Positions 1 through 8,591 of a stretch of 64,000 bases of DNA are shown here, one piece after another (position 1 is the stretch's first letter; the number at the start of each line of letters is the position of its first letter). The notes beneath the pieces are model-generated. The model was not told the DNA's origin, did not search any database, and saw only the letters and a list, made by a program, of their open reading frames with translations. A program made the position numbers and the translations under genes. Origin of the DNA: Fibrobacter sp. GTDB lineage: Bacteria; Fibrobacterota; Fibrobacteria; Fibrobacterales; Fibrobacteraceae. The stretch is taken from the NCBI RefSeq assembly GCF_017551775.1, contig NZ_JAFZKX010000079.1, positions 1 to 64,000 on the forward strand, in the 5' to 3' direction.

Positions 1-201
1 AGCGGCGGACTGAATCGTAATGCCGCGTTCGCGTTCAAGTTCCATGGAGTCCATCGTGGCACCGACGCCGTCTTTACCACGAACTTCGTGGATAGCGTGG
101 ATACGCTTTGTGAAGTAGAGGATACGTTCGGTAAGGGTAGTCTTACCGGAGTCGATGTGAGCAGAAATACCAATATTTCTGTGCTTTTCAATGTTTTTCA
201 T
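1..201 (-). CDS. fusA: Elongation factor G, N-terminal fragment
   Basis: The first 67 codons of a translation GTPase; the rest lies beyond the window edge. The start reads [20 protein letters not shown], with the G1/P-loop (AHIDSGKT) and a GITI segment (switch/G2 region) near residue 60, the layout of EF-G, which translocates tRNA and mRNA on the ribosome. HID rather than HVD and the RILYFT continuation fit EF-G better than LepA or TypA. The ATG is preceded by a roughly 45-nt leader and a TAnnTTTG-like promoter at 246-275. In most bacteria fusA sits near rpsL/rpsG/tuf, but that side is not visible here. Confidence 0.9.
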   Translation of the reverse strand, partial: MKNIEKHRNIGISAHIDSGKTTLTERILYFTKRIHAIHEVRGKDGVGATMDSMELERERGITIQSAA

Positions 202-245
202 ATTTTGTTCCACTAATGGAGTTGATGTTTTTTGAAGTTTGCGCC

Positions 246-275
246 CAAATGTAGAAAATTTCAGGGGGTATTCAA
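246..275 (-). promoter_or_regulatory. Promoter of fusA
   Basis: On the minus strand TTGAAT (275-270) is followed after 16 nt by TACATTTG (253-246). The -10 box matches the Bacteroidetes consensus TAnnTTTG exactly. It lies about 45 nt before the fusA ATG. Inferred from pattern and position only. Confidence 0.6.
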
Positions 276-279
276 GGGG

Positions 280-1776
280 CTATAGGCCGCTTTGGGGGCG
301 TTTTGCCCGTCTGAAAACCACGTTTGTGACAATTATGGCGACAAAGGCTATGGCAATCCAGTAAAAATAGCTGGTGCTGGTCATCCAGGGGCCGTAATTC
401 ATAAAGAATCGTTGGGCTACCGGAGTGAAAAACTCCCCTTGTTCGAGATTCTCGGCGAAGCCCTCCACGTTGACGGGCATGTAGAAATGCGAAAGGATGA
501 GCTGCGAGATTACGGTAAAGATTGCCGCCTTGGGGGCGAGGTTGGCCTTGTCGAGGGAAAAACCGAGCGGGACAAGCAGGAGCGGCAGGAAGGGGGCTAT
601 ATGCCTTCCCTCGCTGTCCAGCGCAAGAAATATGAAAAAGAGCAGCACCAGGGCGTGTCCTGGCGATCTTCCCATGAATTCCTTGACGAAATCCCTGGCG
701 AAAATGAGGATAAGTACGGGCAGGAGCCCCCAGTAGACGATATGGCCGGCGAGCGTGATGAGGGGGTACTTGAGGGGTCTTGCGATGACCTGGAACAGGA
801 AGAGCTTCCCATCGAAGAAGAATTCCTCGTTCGCGAGCGTTCGCAGTACCGCGGAAATGGCTACGATGCAGAGGGCGATGCCGATGGCCGGCCGCAGGCG
901 GAATGATTTAAAAAAGTCGGTTGGGGCGTAGGGGAATGGCGGCAATTTTTGTAGGGTGGCGACGGACCAGCCGCAGCCGACGATGGCGACTAGGCTGAAA
1001 ATAATAAGACTGAGCCTGGGACTGGTGAGCAGGAGCCCGTTTAGACTTGCCTCTTTGTGCAGAATGAACGAAAAAGCGACGAGTGCGAGGGCGGGTATGA
1101 CGTATGCGAAGGGGAGCAGCCCGAAAAATCTTGCCCTGAAAGGTCCGGGCGCACTTGCCACATTGCCTTTGTGCTGGAAGAGGATTAGCGGAACCATCAC
1201 GTAGGTGACGGTGGGCCAGGTTACAAGGCCGAGGAGGGAGATGGCGAAGGCCGTGGCGTTTTTCCCGGTTAGTAGGGCGTAATACGATACTAAGGCGATG
1301 GTGACGGCGAAGGCATCTGTCTGGAAAGCCTCGAAACTGTAGTCCTTGAGAACAGAAAAGTTGAAAAAGAACAGCGAAAAGAGGATGGCCTTCGTGACTG
1401 GATTCCATTCTTGCAACTTGGCCAACTTGAAGAAAAATAGAATCTGGATGGCGAGGTTCAAGAAATGGAGGATTATCATCCCGGCCATCATGTGGGCGTT
1501 GGTGAGCGGGACGCCAGCCAGCTTATATACCAGGTTCATGAGGCAGAACGGGAAGATGCGCTGAATGCGGAAGCTGTCGTAGCCGACGGTGAAGAACTCT
1601 GTAGAGAAGTTCCGGAATACCTCGCGGTAGAATACACCGTCGAAACCGGCCCCGTCGTTTACGGGAATCTGCTCCATGTAAAACGAGAAGGCGAATAATG
1701 CCAATAACAAAAGCACCAGAAACGTGGGAACGCGCTGGCGAAGAACTTGTTTTGACAGGGGAATTAGGAAGTTCAC
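280..1776 (-). CDS. Polytopic membrane protein, GT-C-like
   Basis: A 498-residue integral membrane protein with about ten hydrophobic segments spread over its length. A first transmembrane helix (about residues 17-35) is followed by an acidic extracytoplasmic loop (NDGAGFDGVFY), a pattern seen in GT-C lipid-linked glycosyltransferases, where early loop acids bind metal or the sugar donor. No specific family is recognised, so the function is an inference from topology. The start is GTG at 1776, directly abutting the stop codon of the upstream EcsC-like gene at 1777, so the two are almost certainly cotranscribed and translationally coupled. No clear terminator lies between it and the fusA promoter region. 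Confidence 0.7.
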   Translation of the reverse strand: MNFLIPLSKQVLRQRVPTFLVLLLLALFAFSFYMEQIPVNDGAGFDGVFYREVFRNFSTEFFTVGYDSFRIQRIFPFCLMNLVYKLAGVPLTNAHMMAGMIILHFLNLAIQILFFFKLAKLQEWNPVTKAILFSLFFFNFSVLKDYSFEAFQTDAFAVTIALVSYYALLTGKNATAFAISLLGLVTWPTVTYVMVPLILFQHKGNVASAPGPFRARFFGLLPFAYVIPALALVAFSFILHKEASLNGLLLTSPRLSLIIFSLVAIVGCGWSVATLQKLPPFPYAPTDFFKSFRLRPAIGIALCIVAISAVLRTLANEEFFFDGKLFLFQVIARPLKYPLITLAGHIVYWGLLPVLILIFARDFVKEFMGRSPGHALVLLFFIFLALDSEGRHIAPFLPLLLVPLGFSLDKANLAPKAAIFTVISQLILSHFYMPVNVEGFAENLEQGEFFTPVAQRFFMNYGPWMTSTSYFYWIAIAFVAIIVTNVVFRRAKRPQSGL

Positions 1777-2436
1777 TTAGTCGTTTGTGGATGTGGTATT
1801 GCTGCCGGCATCGACATTTTCGGCTTCGCTGGCTTCGGGGGTGGAGTCCTGGTCTACGAGCGCCTTGAAGTAGGTAATCGCGGTCTTGCCGACTTCGGTC
1901 GTGTCGTAGTAGGCGTAGGCCCCGTTCCCGATGGCCCCGATGGCGGGGATGGCCCGCAGGAGCGTCTTGCTCACGAAGGTGGACGAAATCTTGATGCCGA
2001 TTTTCTCGACAATCTTCCGGAGGGCGGTCGTCGACAGCTTCTGGACGGCGATTCGGCTCCCGGTGCGGACGGCGAGGTCCCTCAGGAGCGATGCCGCGCT
2101 GTGCCGGAACAGGCACCAGACCATGGCTTCACGACTAAGCAGCGCGAGCTTGCCGTAAGTGGCGGCGATGTCGGCGACGAGCTGCGCCTGGATGCGCCAG
2201 ATGGCTGCAATGTCGGGAATGGCGGTGAGGATGCCCGTGAAACCCGCCGGGATGGACAGCGTGGCGCTGACCGCGGCCGACTTGAGCGATGCCTGCTGGA
2301 CAAGCAACTTCACCCTGTCTTCGGGGGTGTTCGTCGGGTTGTGGAGCGAGTCCGGAATATCCGTGATGAGGTCGAAAATGATGTTTACGGCCTTATCCTT
2401 CAGTTTTTCCATGTTTTCGTTCTTGCAATCGGACAT
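1777..2436 (-). CDS. EcsC-like protein
   Basis: A 219-residue protein resembling the EcsC family: a glycine-rich amphipathic stretch (residues 60-75), then a PDIAAIWRIQAQLVADIAATYG segment containing the A-D-I and YGK elements typical of that family, then further hydrophobic helices. EcsC proteins are membrane-associated and their biochemical role is poorly defined. The last 25 residues are acidic, Ser/Thr-rich and probably disordered. An AAGGAG ribosome site precedes the ATG. It is the first gene of a two-gene unit with the downstream membrane protein, whose GTG start touches its stop. A possible -10 (TATATTCT) lies near 2477-2484. Confidence 0.65.
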   Translation of the reverse strand: MSDCKNENMEKLKDKAVNIIFDLITDIPDSLHNPTNTPEDRVKLLVQQASLKSAAVSATLSIPAGFTGILTAIPDIAAIWRIQAQLVADIAATYGKLALLSREAMVWCLFRHSAASLLRDLAVRTGSRIAVQKLSTTALRKIVEKIGIKISSTFVSKTLLRAIPAIGAIGNGAYAYYDTTEVGKTAITYFKALVDQDSTPEASEAENVDAGSNTTSTND

Positions 2437-2534
2437 ACGCGACTCCTTGTTTCGGTGGCCGTAGGGCTACCTTTTAGAATATAATAAATCGGATTAGCAA
2501 AAAAACAGTCCTATTGGAGTATGTTTTATATATT

Positions 2535-2593
2535 CCGAAAGTATTCGGTAGCCTACGTGGAATAATCCCCATTCCGATAATCCGGTTTGGAAT
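2535..2593. repeat. Cluster of short inverted repeats
   Basis: Three overlapping dyads built from ATTCC/GGAAT and CCGAA/TTCGG: 2535-2548 (CCGAA, 4-nt loop, TTCGG), 2559-2575 (GGAAT...ATTCC) and 2571-2593 (ATTCC...GGAAT). They lie in the 183-nt gap between the stop of the 119-residue gene and the EcsC-like gene. No T-tract follows, so a simple terminator is unlikely; an operator or structured 3' end is possible. Confidence 0.4.
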
Positions 2594-2619
2594 ACGTATT
2601 TTGACTACATGCGCAAGAA

Positions 2620-2979
2620 TTAGAACAAAATCTTGGCGAACTTGCCGGTGATGCCTGCGAAGGCTTCTCCGCTGTAATCGGCGATGGGGAAGTTGAGCCG
2701 ACGCCCGTCCATGAACATCTTGAGCGCTTCGTTTATCCAGGTTCTGTCGCAGGTGAGTTTGTCGAAAACGAGCTCGGTCCCCTTGTCGCCGTCCTCGAAA
2801 CTGTAGTAGGCCCTGAACAGGGTATCCTGCGATTCCCCGCGGAGGAGAATCTTCACGTTCGCGATCCGGGATTCGGAGTCGATGAATACGTCCTGAATGG
2901 AACCGAAACGCTGGACGGTCTCGTTCTTGCGAATGACGGATTCTACGACCCTGTCCCGGATGTTGCCTAGAAGCGACAT
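2620..2979 (-). CDS. Conserved hypothetical protein downstream of map
   Basis: A 119-residue soluble protein of unknown function. It has no signal peptide, no cysteine pair and no transmembrane segment. The order of short beta-like and charged segments (QRFGSIQDVFIDSESRIANVKILL, then a long helix) vaguely recalls PRC-barrel-like or lipid-binding small domains, but I do not recognise it. It starts 9 nt after the stop of map, so it is the last gene of the helicase-map operon. Confidence 0.6.
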   Translation of the reverse strand: MSLLGNIRDRVVESVIRKNETVQRFGSIQDVFIDSESRIANVKILLRGESQDTLFRAYYSFEDGDKGTELVFDKLTCDRTWINEALKMFMDGRRLNFPIADYSGEAFAGITGKFAKILF

Positions 2980-2988
2980 GAGCCTTCG

Positions 2989-3750
2989 TTACCTCGGAAG
3001 AGTCAGGATTTCGATGCCTTCCTTGGTCTTCACGACGGTGTGTTCCCACTGAGCGGAGAGGCTACCGTCGCGGGTCACGGCGGTCCATCCGTCGCTGAGC
3101 GTCTTGGTGCCCGGACGGCCCACGTTGATCATGGGTTCGACCGTAAAGACGTTGCCGACTTCGATGAACGGGCAGCGCTCGCTGTTGCGGAAGTGGAGAA
3201 CCGTAGGCTCCTCGTGGAACCCGCGCCCGATGCCGTGGCCGCAGTAGTCTTCCACGACGCTGAAACCGTGTTCGTCGGCGATATCCTGGATGGCGCAGCC
3301 GATGTCGCTCCAACGTGCACCGCGTTCACCGGCGGCGCGAATGCCTTCTTCCATGCAGAACTTGGCTGTGTCGACGAGCTCCTGCGCTATGTCAGAAACC
3401 TTGCCTACGCAGAACATGGCGGATGTGTCGCCGTGGTAGCCCGACAGGATGGTCGTGATGTCGATGTTCACGATATCGCCGTCCTTGAGGACCGTCTTAG
3501 CATTGGGGATGCCGTGGCACACGACTTCGTTGATGCTGATGCAGGCGTACCGCGGGTAGCCGTGGTAGCCCATGCAGGCGGAGATACCCTTGTGGTTGCG
3601 GGTGTAGTCGCCGATGAATTCGTCAATTTCGAGTGTCGAGACACCGGGCTTGCACATTTCGCCTGCACGGATGAGAGTTTCGGCGGCAAGTGCGCCGGCG
3701 TCGCGTATAAGTTCGATTTCCTTAGCGGATTTTACTTTGATCTTTGCCAT
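2989..3750 (-). CDS. map: Methionine aminopeptidase, type I
   Basis: A 253-residue cytoplasmic metallopeptidase that removes the initiator methionine from nascent proteins. All expected residues are visible at almost the Escherichia coli positions: His79 (VVCHGIP), metal ligands Asp97 (NIDIT), Asp108 (YHGD), His172 (GHGIG), Glu205 (TVEPM) and Glu236 (WEHTVV). There is no N-terminal zinc-finger extension, so it is the short type I form. It lies 1 nt after the helicase stop and 9 nt before the next gene, in one operon. Unlike many bacteria, it is not next to secY/adk here. Confidence 0.96.
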   Translation of the reverse strand: MAKIKVKSAKEIELIRDAGALAAETLIRAGEMCKPGVSTLEIDEFIGDYTRNHKGISACMGYHGYPRYACISINEVVCHGIPNAKTVLKDGDIVNIDITTILSGYHGDTSAMFCVGKVSDIAQELVDTAKFCMEEGIRAAGERGARWSDIGCAIQDIADEHGFSVVEDYCGHGIGRGFHEEPTVLHFRNSERCPFIEVGNVFTVEPMINVGRPGTKTLSDGWTAVTRDGSLSAQWEHTVVKTKEGIEILTLPR

Positions 3751-3751
3751 T

Positions 3752-5146
3752 TTATGCCTTCTTCCAAGCGTAGCGGTCGATGAGGTATGCGAGCAGCATC
3801 TGGTCTTCGACCGGGCCGTTCGCGAGTTCCTTCACGAGCGGGAGCATGCGGCTGATGCGTTCGGTGGCCTTCTGCCCGCCGAAGTGGTTCCTTTCCTGTT
3901 CGAGGCTCACGCGGGTGCGTTCGCTAACCTTCTTCGCAATTTCTTCGTTCGTGAGCGGATCCATCTTGATGAAGTTGATGCCGAAGTCCGCGGCTGTCTG
4001 GCGGATTTCGATTTCTTCGACCGGCGTGATGAGCGAAATGCAGAGGCCGCTCCTGCCCGCACGTGCGGTACGTCCGCTGCGGTGCACATAGACTTCGTGG
4101 TCGGCCGGGTGGTCGTAGACGATCACGTGGGTCACGTGGTCCACGTCGATACCGCGGGCTGCGACGTCGGTGCAGATGAGGATGCGGAGCTTCTTTTCGC
4201 GGAAGGCGTTGAGCGTCTTCTCGCGCATGGACTGCGCCACGTCTCCGGAGAGGGCGCCGACCTTGAAGCCGTAACCCGAAAGCACCTGCTCGAGGTAGCT
4301 CACGTCGCTTTTCTTGTTGCAGAAAATCATGCAGCTGTCGGGATTGTAGTACTCGAGTACCTTGATGGTCATGGAATCCTTGTCCATCACGTCGCAGGGG
4401 TACCAGCGGTGTTCCAGGTTGTTCGCGATGACCTTGTCGTAGCTCAGCGAGAGGAATTCTGCGCTCGGGCGCTGGAATTCGCGGGCGAGGCTCTTCACCG
4501 TCTGCGGAATGGTCGCGCTGAACATCGTGCACGAAATCATTTTCGGCAGGTACTTGCGGATTTTCTGCATGTCGGGATAGAAGCCCATCGAGAGCATTTC
4601 GTCTGCTTCGTCGAGCACGAGGTCGCGGATGTCGAGGAAGTCGACGTTGCCACGCTGTACGTGGTCCATGAGGCGACCCGGGGTAGCGACGATGATGTGG
4701 ACGCCGTTCTTGAGCGCCTTGAGCTGCGGTTCGTAACTCACGCCACCGAAGATGGCGACCGAGCGGATGCCAGTGCCCTTCGAAAGCTTTTCAATTTCGT
4801 CTTGCACCTGAATGCAGAGCTCGCGGGTGGGGACCAGAATGAGCGCCTGCGGGTAGATGTGGTCGCGCACGATGACCTGCAGGAGCGGGAGAACGTATGC
4901 GCCTGTCTTGCCCGAGCCCGTCTTGGACTGCACCAGCATATCGCGGGCGGCAAGCATGTAGGGGATGGTTTTCCTCTGGACCGGCATCAGCTGGGTCCAG
5001 CCGTGTTCCGCGAGAACCTTCTTCTGTTCTTCGGGGAGCATGTCGAATGTGTAGTCAGGAAGCTTGTGTTCCGGTTCTATAATATGGACCGGTGTGAGAA
5101 ACGGATTTACTTCTTCTTTCTTCTCTTCAATATTATTTTCACTCAT
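3752..5146 (-). CDS. DEAD-box ATP-dependent RNA helicase
   Basis: A 464-residue RNA helicase with the full motif set: Q-motif region near residue 40, motif I (SKTGSGKT), Ia (PTRELCIQ), TPGRL, motif II (DEADEML), motif III (FSAT) and motif VI (HRSGRTARAG). It unwinds short RNA duplexes, probably in ribosome assembly or RNA decay; the exact subfamily (RhlE, CsdA or similar) is not resolved. An in-frame upstream codon at 5191 exists, but the ATG at 5146 is preferred because the acidic MSENN start is typical and the promoter box TAAATTTG ends only 8 nt before it. There is no Shine-Dalgarno, so the mRNA may be nearly leaderless. It is the first gene of the operon with map. Confidence 0.92.
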   Translation of the reverse strand: MSENNIEEKKEEVNPFLTPVHIIEPEHKLPDYTFDMLPEEQKKVLAEHGWTQLMPVQRKTIPYMLAARDMLVQSKTGSGKTGAYVLPLLQVIVRDHIYPQALILVPTRELCIQVQDEIEKLSKGTGIRSVAIFGGVSYEPQLKALKNGVHIIVATPGRLMDHVQRGNVDFLDIRDLVLDEADEMLSMGFYPDMQKIRKYLPKMISCTMFSATIPQTVKSLAREFQRPSAEFLSLSYDKVIANNLEHRWYPCDVMDKDSMTIKVLEYYNPDSCMIFCNKKSDVSYLEQVLSGYGFKVGALSGDVAQSMREKTLNAFREKKLRILICTDVAARGIDVDHVTHVIVYDHPADHEVYVHRSGRTARAGRSGLCISLITPVEEIEIRQTAADFGINFIKMDPLTNEEIAKKVSERTRVSLEQERNHFGGQKATERISRMLPLVKELANGPVEDQMLLAYLIDRYAWKKA

Positions 5147-5154
5147 AGTGCGTG

Positions 5155-5162
5155 CAAATTTA
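5155..5162 (-). promoter_or_regulatory. -10 element of the helicase-map operon
   Basis: TAAATTTG on the minus strand, an exact TAnnTTTG match, 8 nt before the helicase ATG at 5146. If transcription starts 5-7 nt downstream, the leader is at most a few bases. No convincing -35 seen. Confidence 0.5.
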
Positions 5163-5328
5163 GAAAAATGGTGAGAGCCGCGATAAAACAATTTATTGTT
5201 TTAGCATGGCCGAGCCTAGCTAAATGCGTGCAAATTGAGTGCCGCAGGTAATGTTTACATTATCTATGGCCGAAATGCAGCCGCATGGCATCGTAGATGC
5301 CCAATGCACTCCAAAGGAGTGCCATTTA

Positions 5329-5354
5329 GAAAAAAAAACGGCCTTGACGGCCGT
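5329..5354 (-). terminator. Terminator after the purU-pyrE operon
   Basis: Minus-strand hairpin ACGGCC-TTGAC-GGCCGT (as read on plus; 5338-5354) followed on the minus strand by nine T residues. It lies just beyond the end of the outer-membrane protein gene at 5361. A second dyad, GCACTCC/GGAGTGC at 5306-5322, sits immediately beyond it. Confidence 0.75.
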
Positions 5355-5360
5355 GCGATG

Positions 5361-6626
5361 CTAGAGGGTCCAGTGGTATTCCAGGCCGACACTGGCGAAC
5401 CAGTCGATGGTGGAACCGCCGATAATTGATGGGGCTGCGGCCGCATCGGGGGTCGGGTCTACGTACATGTCGCGCCCGCGGCTCGATATGCCCGTGCGCA
5501 AGGCTATGCCGTAGTGCTTGAGGAATACGAACTGCGCGCCTCCGCCGATAAGCCCGCCCTTGTAGGCGCTTTCGAAACGGATGCGCACATTGTAGGCTTT
5601 CGATGGCTTTTCGACTTCATCCTTCAGCGCGATGTCTTCGACGTAGAAACTGTATTGGAATCCGAGGAATGCGAACAGGTCGATGTCGAGCCATTTCGTG
5701 ATGGTGTACGACCTTGCGAACATAGCGTTGAGTCCGACTTCATGCTGGTAGAAGTTCCAGTGGTCGAGTTCCTCGTACACGGTGTCGGTTTCGTCCGTCT
5801 TTACGCGGTGCTTGGCAAAGCGGTAGATGAGTTCGAGTCCGATGAACCCGTACCAGATTCCGCCCAGGTGGACGGAGAGAAGCGGGTCTTCGTCTTCGAT
5901 GAAGTTCCAGAGGCTCACAGAGTCCTTCGTAATCCTGTAGTTCCTCACCTTGCTTTTGGTGTGGCTCTCGGTCCAGTCGTCGGGCGTGAGCGGAATGTGC
6001 GCTTGCGAGTATCCGATTGAAACTCCAGCCCAAGCACGGAAATTCGGGACTTCCTGGTAGAACTCGTCGGGCTCGTCGAGCTGCTTCTTGCGTTCTTCCT
6101 TCGAAAGCCTGCGCTTTGTTTTTCCCGAGAAGAATGTCGATGCGATTTCGTCACCGAGGGCGATCTTGTCGTTCGTCTTGGTAACGCGTCCCGTGACTTT
6201 CGGATTGGTGGAGGTCTCGTCGAATATCGCTACGTTTACCGTGTTCCCGTTGTCGGCGAGGTAGAGCACGATGTTGTCTTCGAGCTGCTGCACTTTCGCC
6301 ATGAGCGCGGGGTGGCGGATGTGCAGGTGTTCTTCGTCCAGTTCCGGGTCGATGTTCCTCTGCAGCCATTTCGCATAGTGCATGGCGGTCGTATCGCGTT
6401 CCCATTCACCGAAAACGCGGCACCTTGGGGTTCCTATTCCCGAATTCGTCCTCTTGAGCGAAAGGCAGAGCTCTTTCGGGTCAATCGGATTCTCGCCGTC
6501 CGGTGTCCAGATGAGGATGTCTGGGTTTTCCCACAAAACAGGATGCTTGTTGAAATAGATGTCGCCAGCAAGGACGCTCACCGCAAGCGAAATAATCAGG
6601 AGTATCGCGAAGGAGGCTCGATTCAT
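5361..6626 (-). CDS. Predicted outer-membrane beta-barrel protein
   Basis: A 421-residue exported protein with a signal peptide (residues 1-20, cleavage after VLA). Residues 20-180 form a soluble domain containing a Lys/Arg-rich stretch. The C-terminal half alternates aromatic and small residues (for example LGGIWYGFIGLELIYRF and LFAFLGFQYSF) and ends in a short aromatic strand (EYHWTL), as in outer-membrane barrels. No specific family is recognised. Its ATG overlaps the stop codon of the upstream lipoprotein gene by one base (TGATG), so the two are translationally coupled and probably work together in the envelope. Confidence 0.7.
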   Translation of the reverse strand: MNRASFAILLIISLAVSVLAGDIYFNKHPVLWENPDILIWTPDGENPIDPKELCLSLKRTNSGIGTPRCRVFGEWERDTTAMHYAKWLQRNIDPELDEEHLHIRHPALMAKVQQLEDNIVLYLADNGNTVNVAIFDETSTNPKVTGRVTKTNDKIALGDEIASTFFSGKTKRRLSKEERKKQLDEPDEFYQEVPNFRAWAGVSIGYSQAHIPLTPDDWTESHTKSKVRNYRITKDSVSLWNFIEDEDPLLSVHLGGIWYGFIGLELIYRFAKHRVKTDETDTVYEELDHWNFYQHEVGLNAMFARSYTITKWLDIDLFAFLGFQYSFYVEDIALKDEVEKPSKAYNVRIRFESAYKGGLIGGGAQFVFLKHYGIALRTGISSRGRDMYVDPTPDAAAAPSIIGGSTIDWFASVGLEYHWTL

Positions 6627-7309
6627 CAGCGGACTCCTTCGTAGAGGTGAATGCGGATTTTCTTTGCCGCCTCGGTCACTGCGGCCTTCAAGTCATCCAT
6701 CGTGATTTTCGTAATCGGATGCTGGATTTCGTCTACGGCGCTGAACAGCGGTCGCTGGTTGACATTGTCCCAGAGCGTGTACGAAAGCACGATGCTCAGG
6801 TTGTTCGACGTCTTTTTCGCGGAACTTTCCTGGCGGATGAGTTCGTAGTCGTAGAACACCTCGCGGTTGATGTCGGTGCCGAGGATGAATTCGTGCAGGA
6901 TGAGTATGTGCGGGGGAACGTTTCCTCCGTCCGTGACGCTCACGCCCTGCTCGGGGAAGTGCCCCTTGATGAACACGCGGTCGTCTATTTTCTGGCTTTC
7001 TTCCGGAAAGCGCAGAATGGCGGCGTCGGGAATCTTTCGGAGTCCGGGATAGGCGCGTTTCATCTCGTCCAGGAATACCTGTTCGCAGAACTTAGTCGCT
7101 TCGTTCTGTACATTCAGCGAGTCGAAGCCGAGCTTCTTCGCGAACCATTTCGATCGGGTCAAAACGAATGCGTTTTCCGTGCCGGTAATGGACAACGAAC
7201 TGTAGGGGACCTGCTTGTAGAGCGGATGGCTTTTCGTCCAATGGTACGAAGGCCCGCATCCGGTAAGAATGCAGGCAATCGCGCAGACGATGCCAATCTT
7301 CCTGAACAA
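6626..7309 (-). CDS. Predicted lipoprotein, TTG start
   Basis: A 227-residue lipoprotein with a signal peptide ending in a lipobox (ACILTGC, lipidated Cys near residue 16). The only suitable start is TTG at 7309, behind an AAGGGG ribosome site. The frame stays open further upstream, but an ATG there would fall inside pyrE. The mature part has no recognised domain; a late strand (NNLSIVLSYTLWDNVNQRPL) is reminiscent of the lipoprotein at 52339-53061 (YVIYDVKTGKRLAYG), perhaps a distant relationship. It lies 22 nt after pyrE and overlaps the following outer-membrane gene by one base. Confidence 0.75.
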   Translation of the reverse strand: MFRKIGIVCAIACILTGCGPSYHWTKSHPLYKQVPYSSLSITGTENAFVLTRSKWFAKKLGFDSLNVQNEATKFCEQVFLDEMKRAYPGLRKIPDAAILRFPEESQKIDDRVFIKGHFPEQGVSVTDGGNVPPHILILHEFILGTDINREVFYDYELIRQESSAKKTSNNLSIVLSYTLWDNVNQRPLFSAVDEIQHPITKITMDDLKAAVTEAAKKIRIHLYEGVR

Positions 7310-7331
7310 TGTGTCCCCTTTTTGGCCTAGG

Positions 7332-8003
7332 TTACTGGGCGCCCCATTTTTCGCGGTAGGCGTACACCTTCTCGAGGATGCCTTCGGGCGCGTTGATTGC
7401 CTTGCGGTTTTCTTCGCTCTCGAGGAACGCGATGATGTCGTTGATATTAATGATGGAGTGGGCCTCGATGCCGTATTCGTCCTGCACGGTCTGGAGCGCG
7501 GACTTGCCGTTCTCGAGCTTTTCCTTGCGGTCGACCGAGATGAGCAACCCGATGACATTCGCGTTTTCGATCTGGGAAAGCGCCTGCATCGTTTCGTTCA
7601 CGCTGGTACCCGCGGTAATCACGTCCTCGATAATCACGACGTTAGTCTTTTCGGAATACTTGTAGCCGACAAGCGAGCCGCCTTCGCCGTGGTCCTTCAC
7701 TTCCTTGCGGTTGTAGGTGAACGTAAGGTTCTGGGCGTACACGTCGGAAAGCTTCATCGCGGTGGCGGCGCAGAGCGGAATGCCCTTGTAGGCCGGACCG
7801 TAGAGGTTCTGGGCCTTGCCGTCGAAATGTTCCATGAAGGCGCTCGCGTAATATTCGGCGAGCTTGGAAAGCGTGGCGCCCGTGCGGAACTCTCCGGTAT
7901 TGATGAAGTACGGGGTTTCGCGACCGCTCTTGGTCACGAAGTTGCCGAACTTGAGGGCGCCTGCCTCGACAAGAAAATGCACGAAAGATTCTTTTGCGTT
8001 CAT
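7332..8003 (-). CDS. pyrE: Orotate phosphoribosyltransferase
   Basis: A 223-residue cytoplasmic enzyme of de novo pyrimidine synthesis that joins orotate to PRPP to give OMP. The PRPP-binding motif of type I phosphoribosyltransferases is clear (VVIIEDVITAGTS, about residues 122-134), and the family signature YGPAYKGIPL is present near residue 70. Length is normal. It sits third in a minus-strand run after purU and a small membrane protein, with a 52-nt gap upstream and no obvious Shine-Dalgarno. Confidence 0.95.
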   Translation of the reverse strand: MNAKESFVHFLVEAGALKFGNFVTKSGRETPYFINTGEFRTGATLSKLAEYYASAFMEHFDGKAQNLYGPAYKGIPLCAATAMKLSDVYAQNLTFTYNRKEVKDHGEGGSLVGYKYSEKTNVVIIEDVITAGTSVNETMQALSQIENANVIGLLISVDRKEKLENGKSALQTVQDEYGIEAHSIININDIIAFLESEENRKAINAPEGILEKVYAYREKWGAQ

Positions 8004-8055
8004 ATTGATTAAAAACTTGAGGTTGTGGGTTGTTGCCTGGATGCTTTCGGGCTCG

Positions 8056-8583
8056 TTACGATGCTCCGAACAGCATGGCGAAGATGTTCGAGAACAGGTT
8101 GTAGTTCTCGGTCAGCACTTCGATGGCAAGGAGGATGGCGAAGACTGCGACACACAGTCCGATGTAGAAGAAGAACGACTTCTTGAAGCCCTTGATCTTG
8201 ATTTTGAAGATGACCCAGGCGATGACGCTCAGCAGTGCGCTGAAAGTCCATGCGGCAACAGCGCCGAGGGAAATACCCGGAATCAGGCTGATGGCGAACG
8301 TGAGGGCGATACCCGGCAGGAAGTAGAAGATGATGCACAGCACGCACAGGAGCGCGAACCCGACATAGTGGGCAAACCCGCGTTCCTTCTGGATGATGAT
8401 TTGCGGCTCCTCGCTTTCCTGCGTCGCATAATCCATTTGAACCCTAGCCGCTTCTTCTGCTGCAGCGTTTGCGGCGTTCTGGGCCTCTTCGGCTGCGGCA
8501 TCTGCTGCGGTCATGGGTTGCTCGATGGGTGTGTTATCCGGAGTGGGGATAAAGTCGTTGCCGTTCTGGAATTCGTCGTTCAT
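8056..8583 (-). CDS. Small polytopic membrane protein
   Basis: A 175-residue protein with a hydrophilic, Ala/Glu-rich N-terminal tail of about 70 residues and then three or four transmembrane helices (about residues 72-170). Function is unknown; no motif is recognised. The ribosome site TAGGAG overlaps the stop codon of purU 8 nt upstream, so it is cotranscribed and probably coupled to purU. The Ala-rich cytoplasmic tail could be a linker or coiled segment. Confidence 0.6.
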   Translation of the reverse strand: MNDEFQNGNDFIPTPDNTPIEQPMTAADAAAEEAQNAANAAAEEAARVQMDYATQESEEPQIIIQKERGFAHYVGFALLCVLCIIFYFLPGIALTFAISLIPGISLGAVAAWTFSALLSVIAWVIFKIKIKGFKKSFFFYIGLCVAVFAILLAIEVLTENYNLFSNIFAMLFGAS

Positions 8584-8591
8584 GGTTACTC

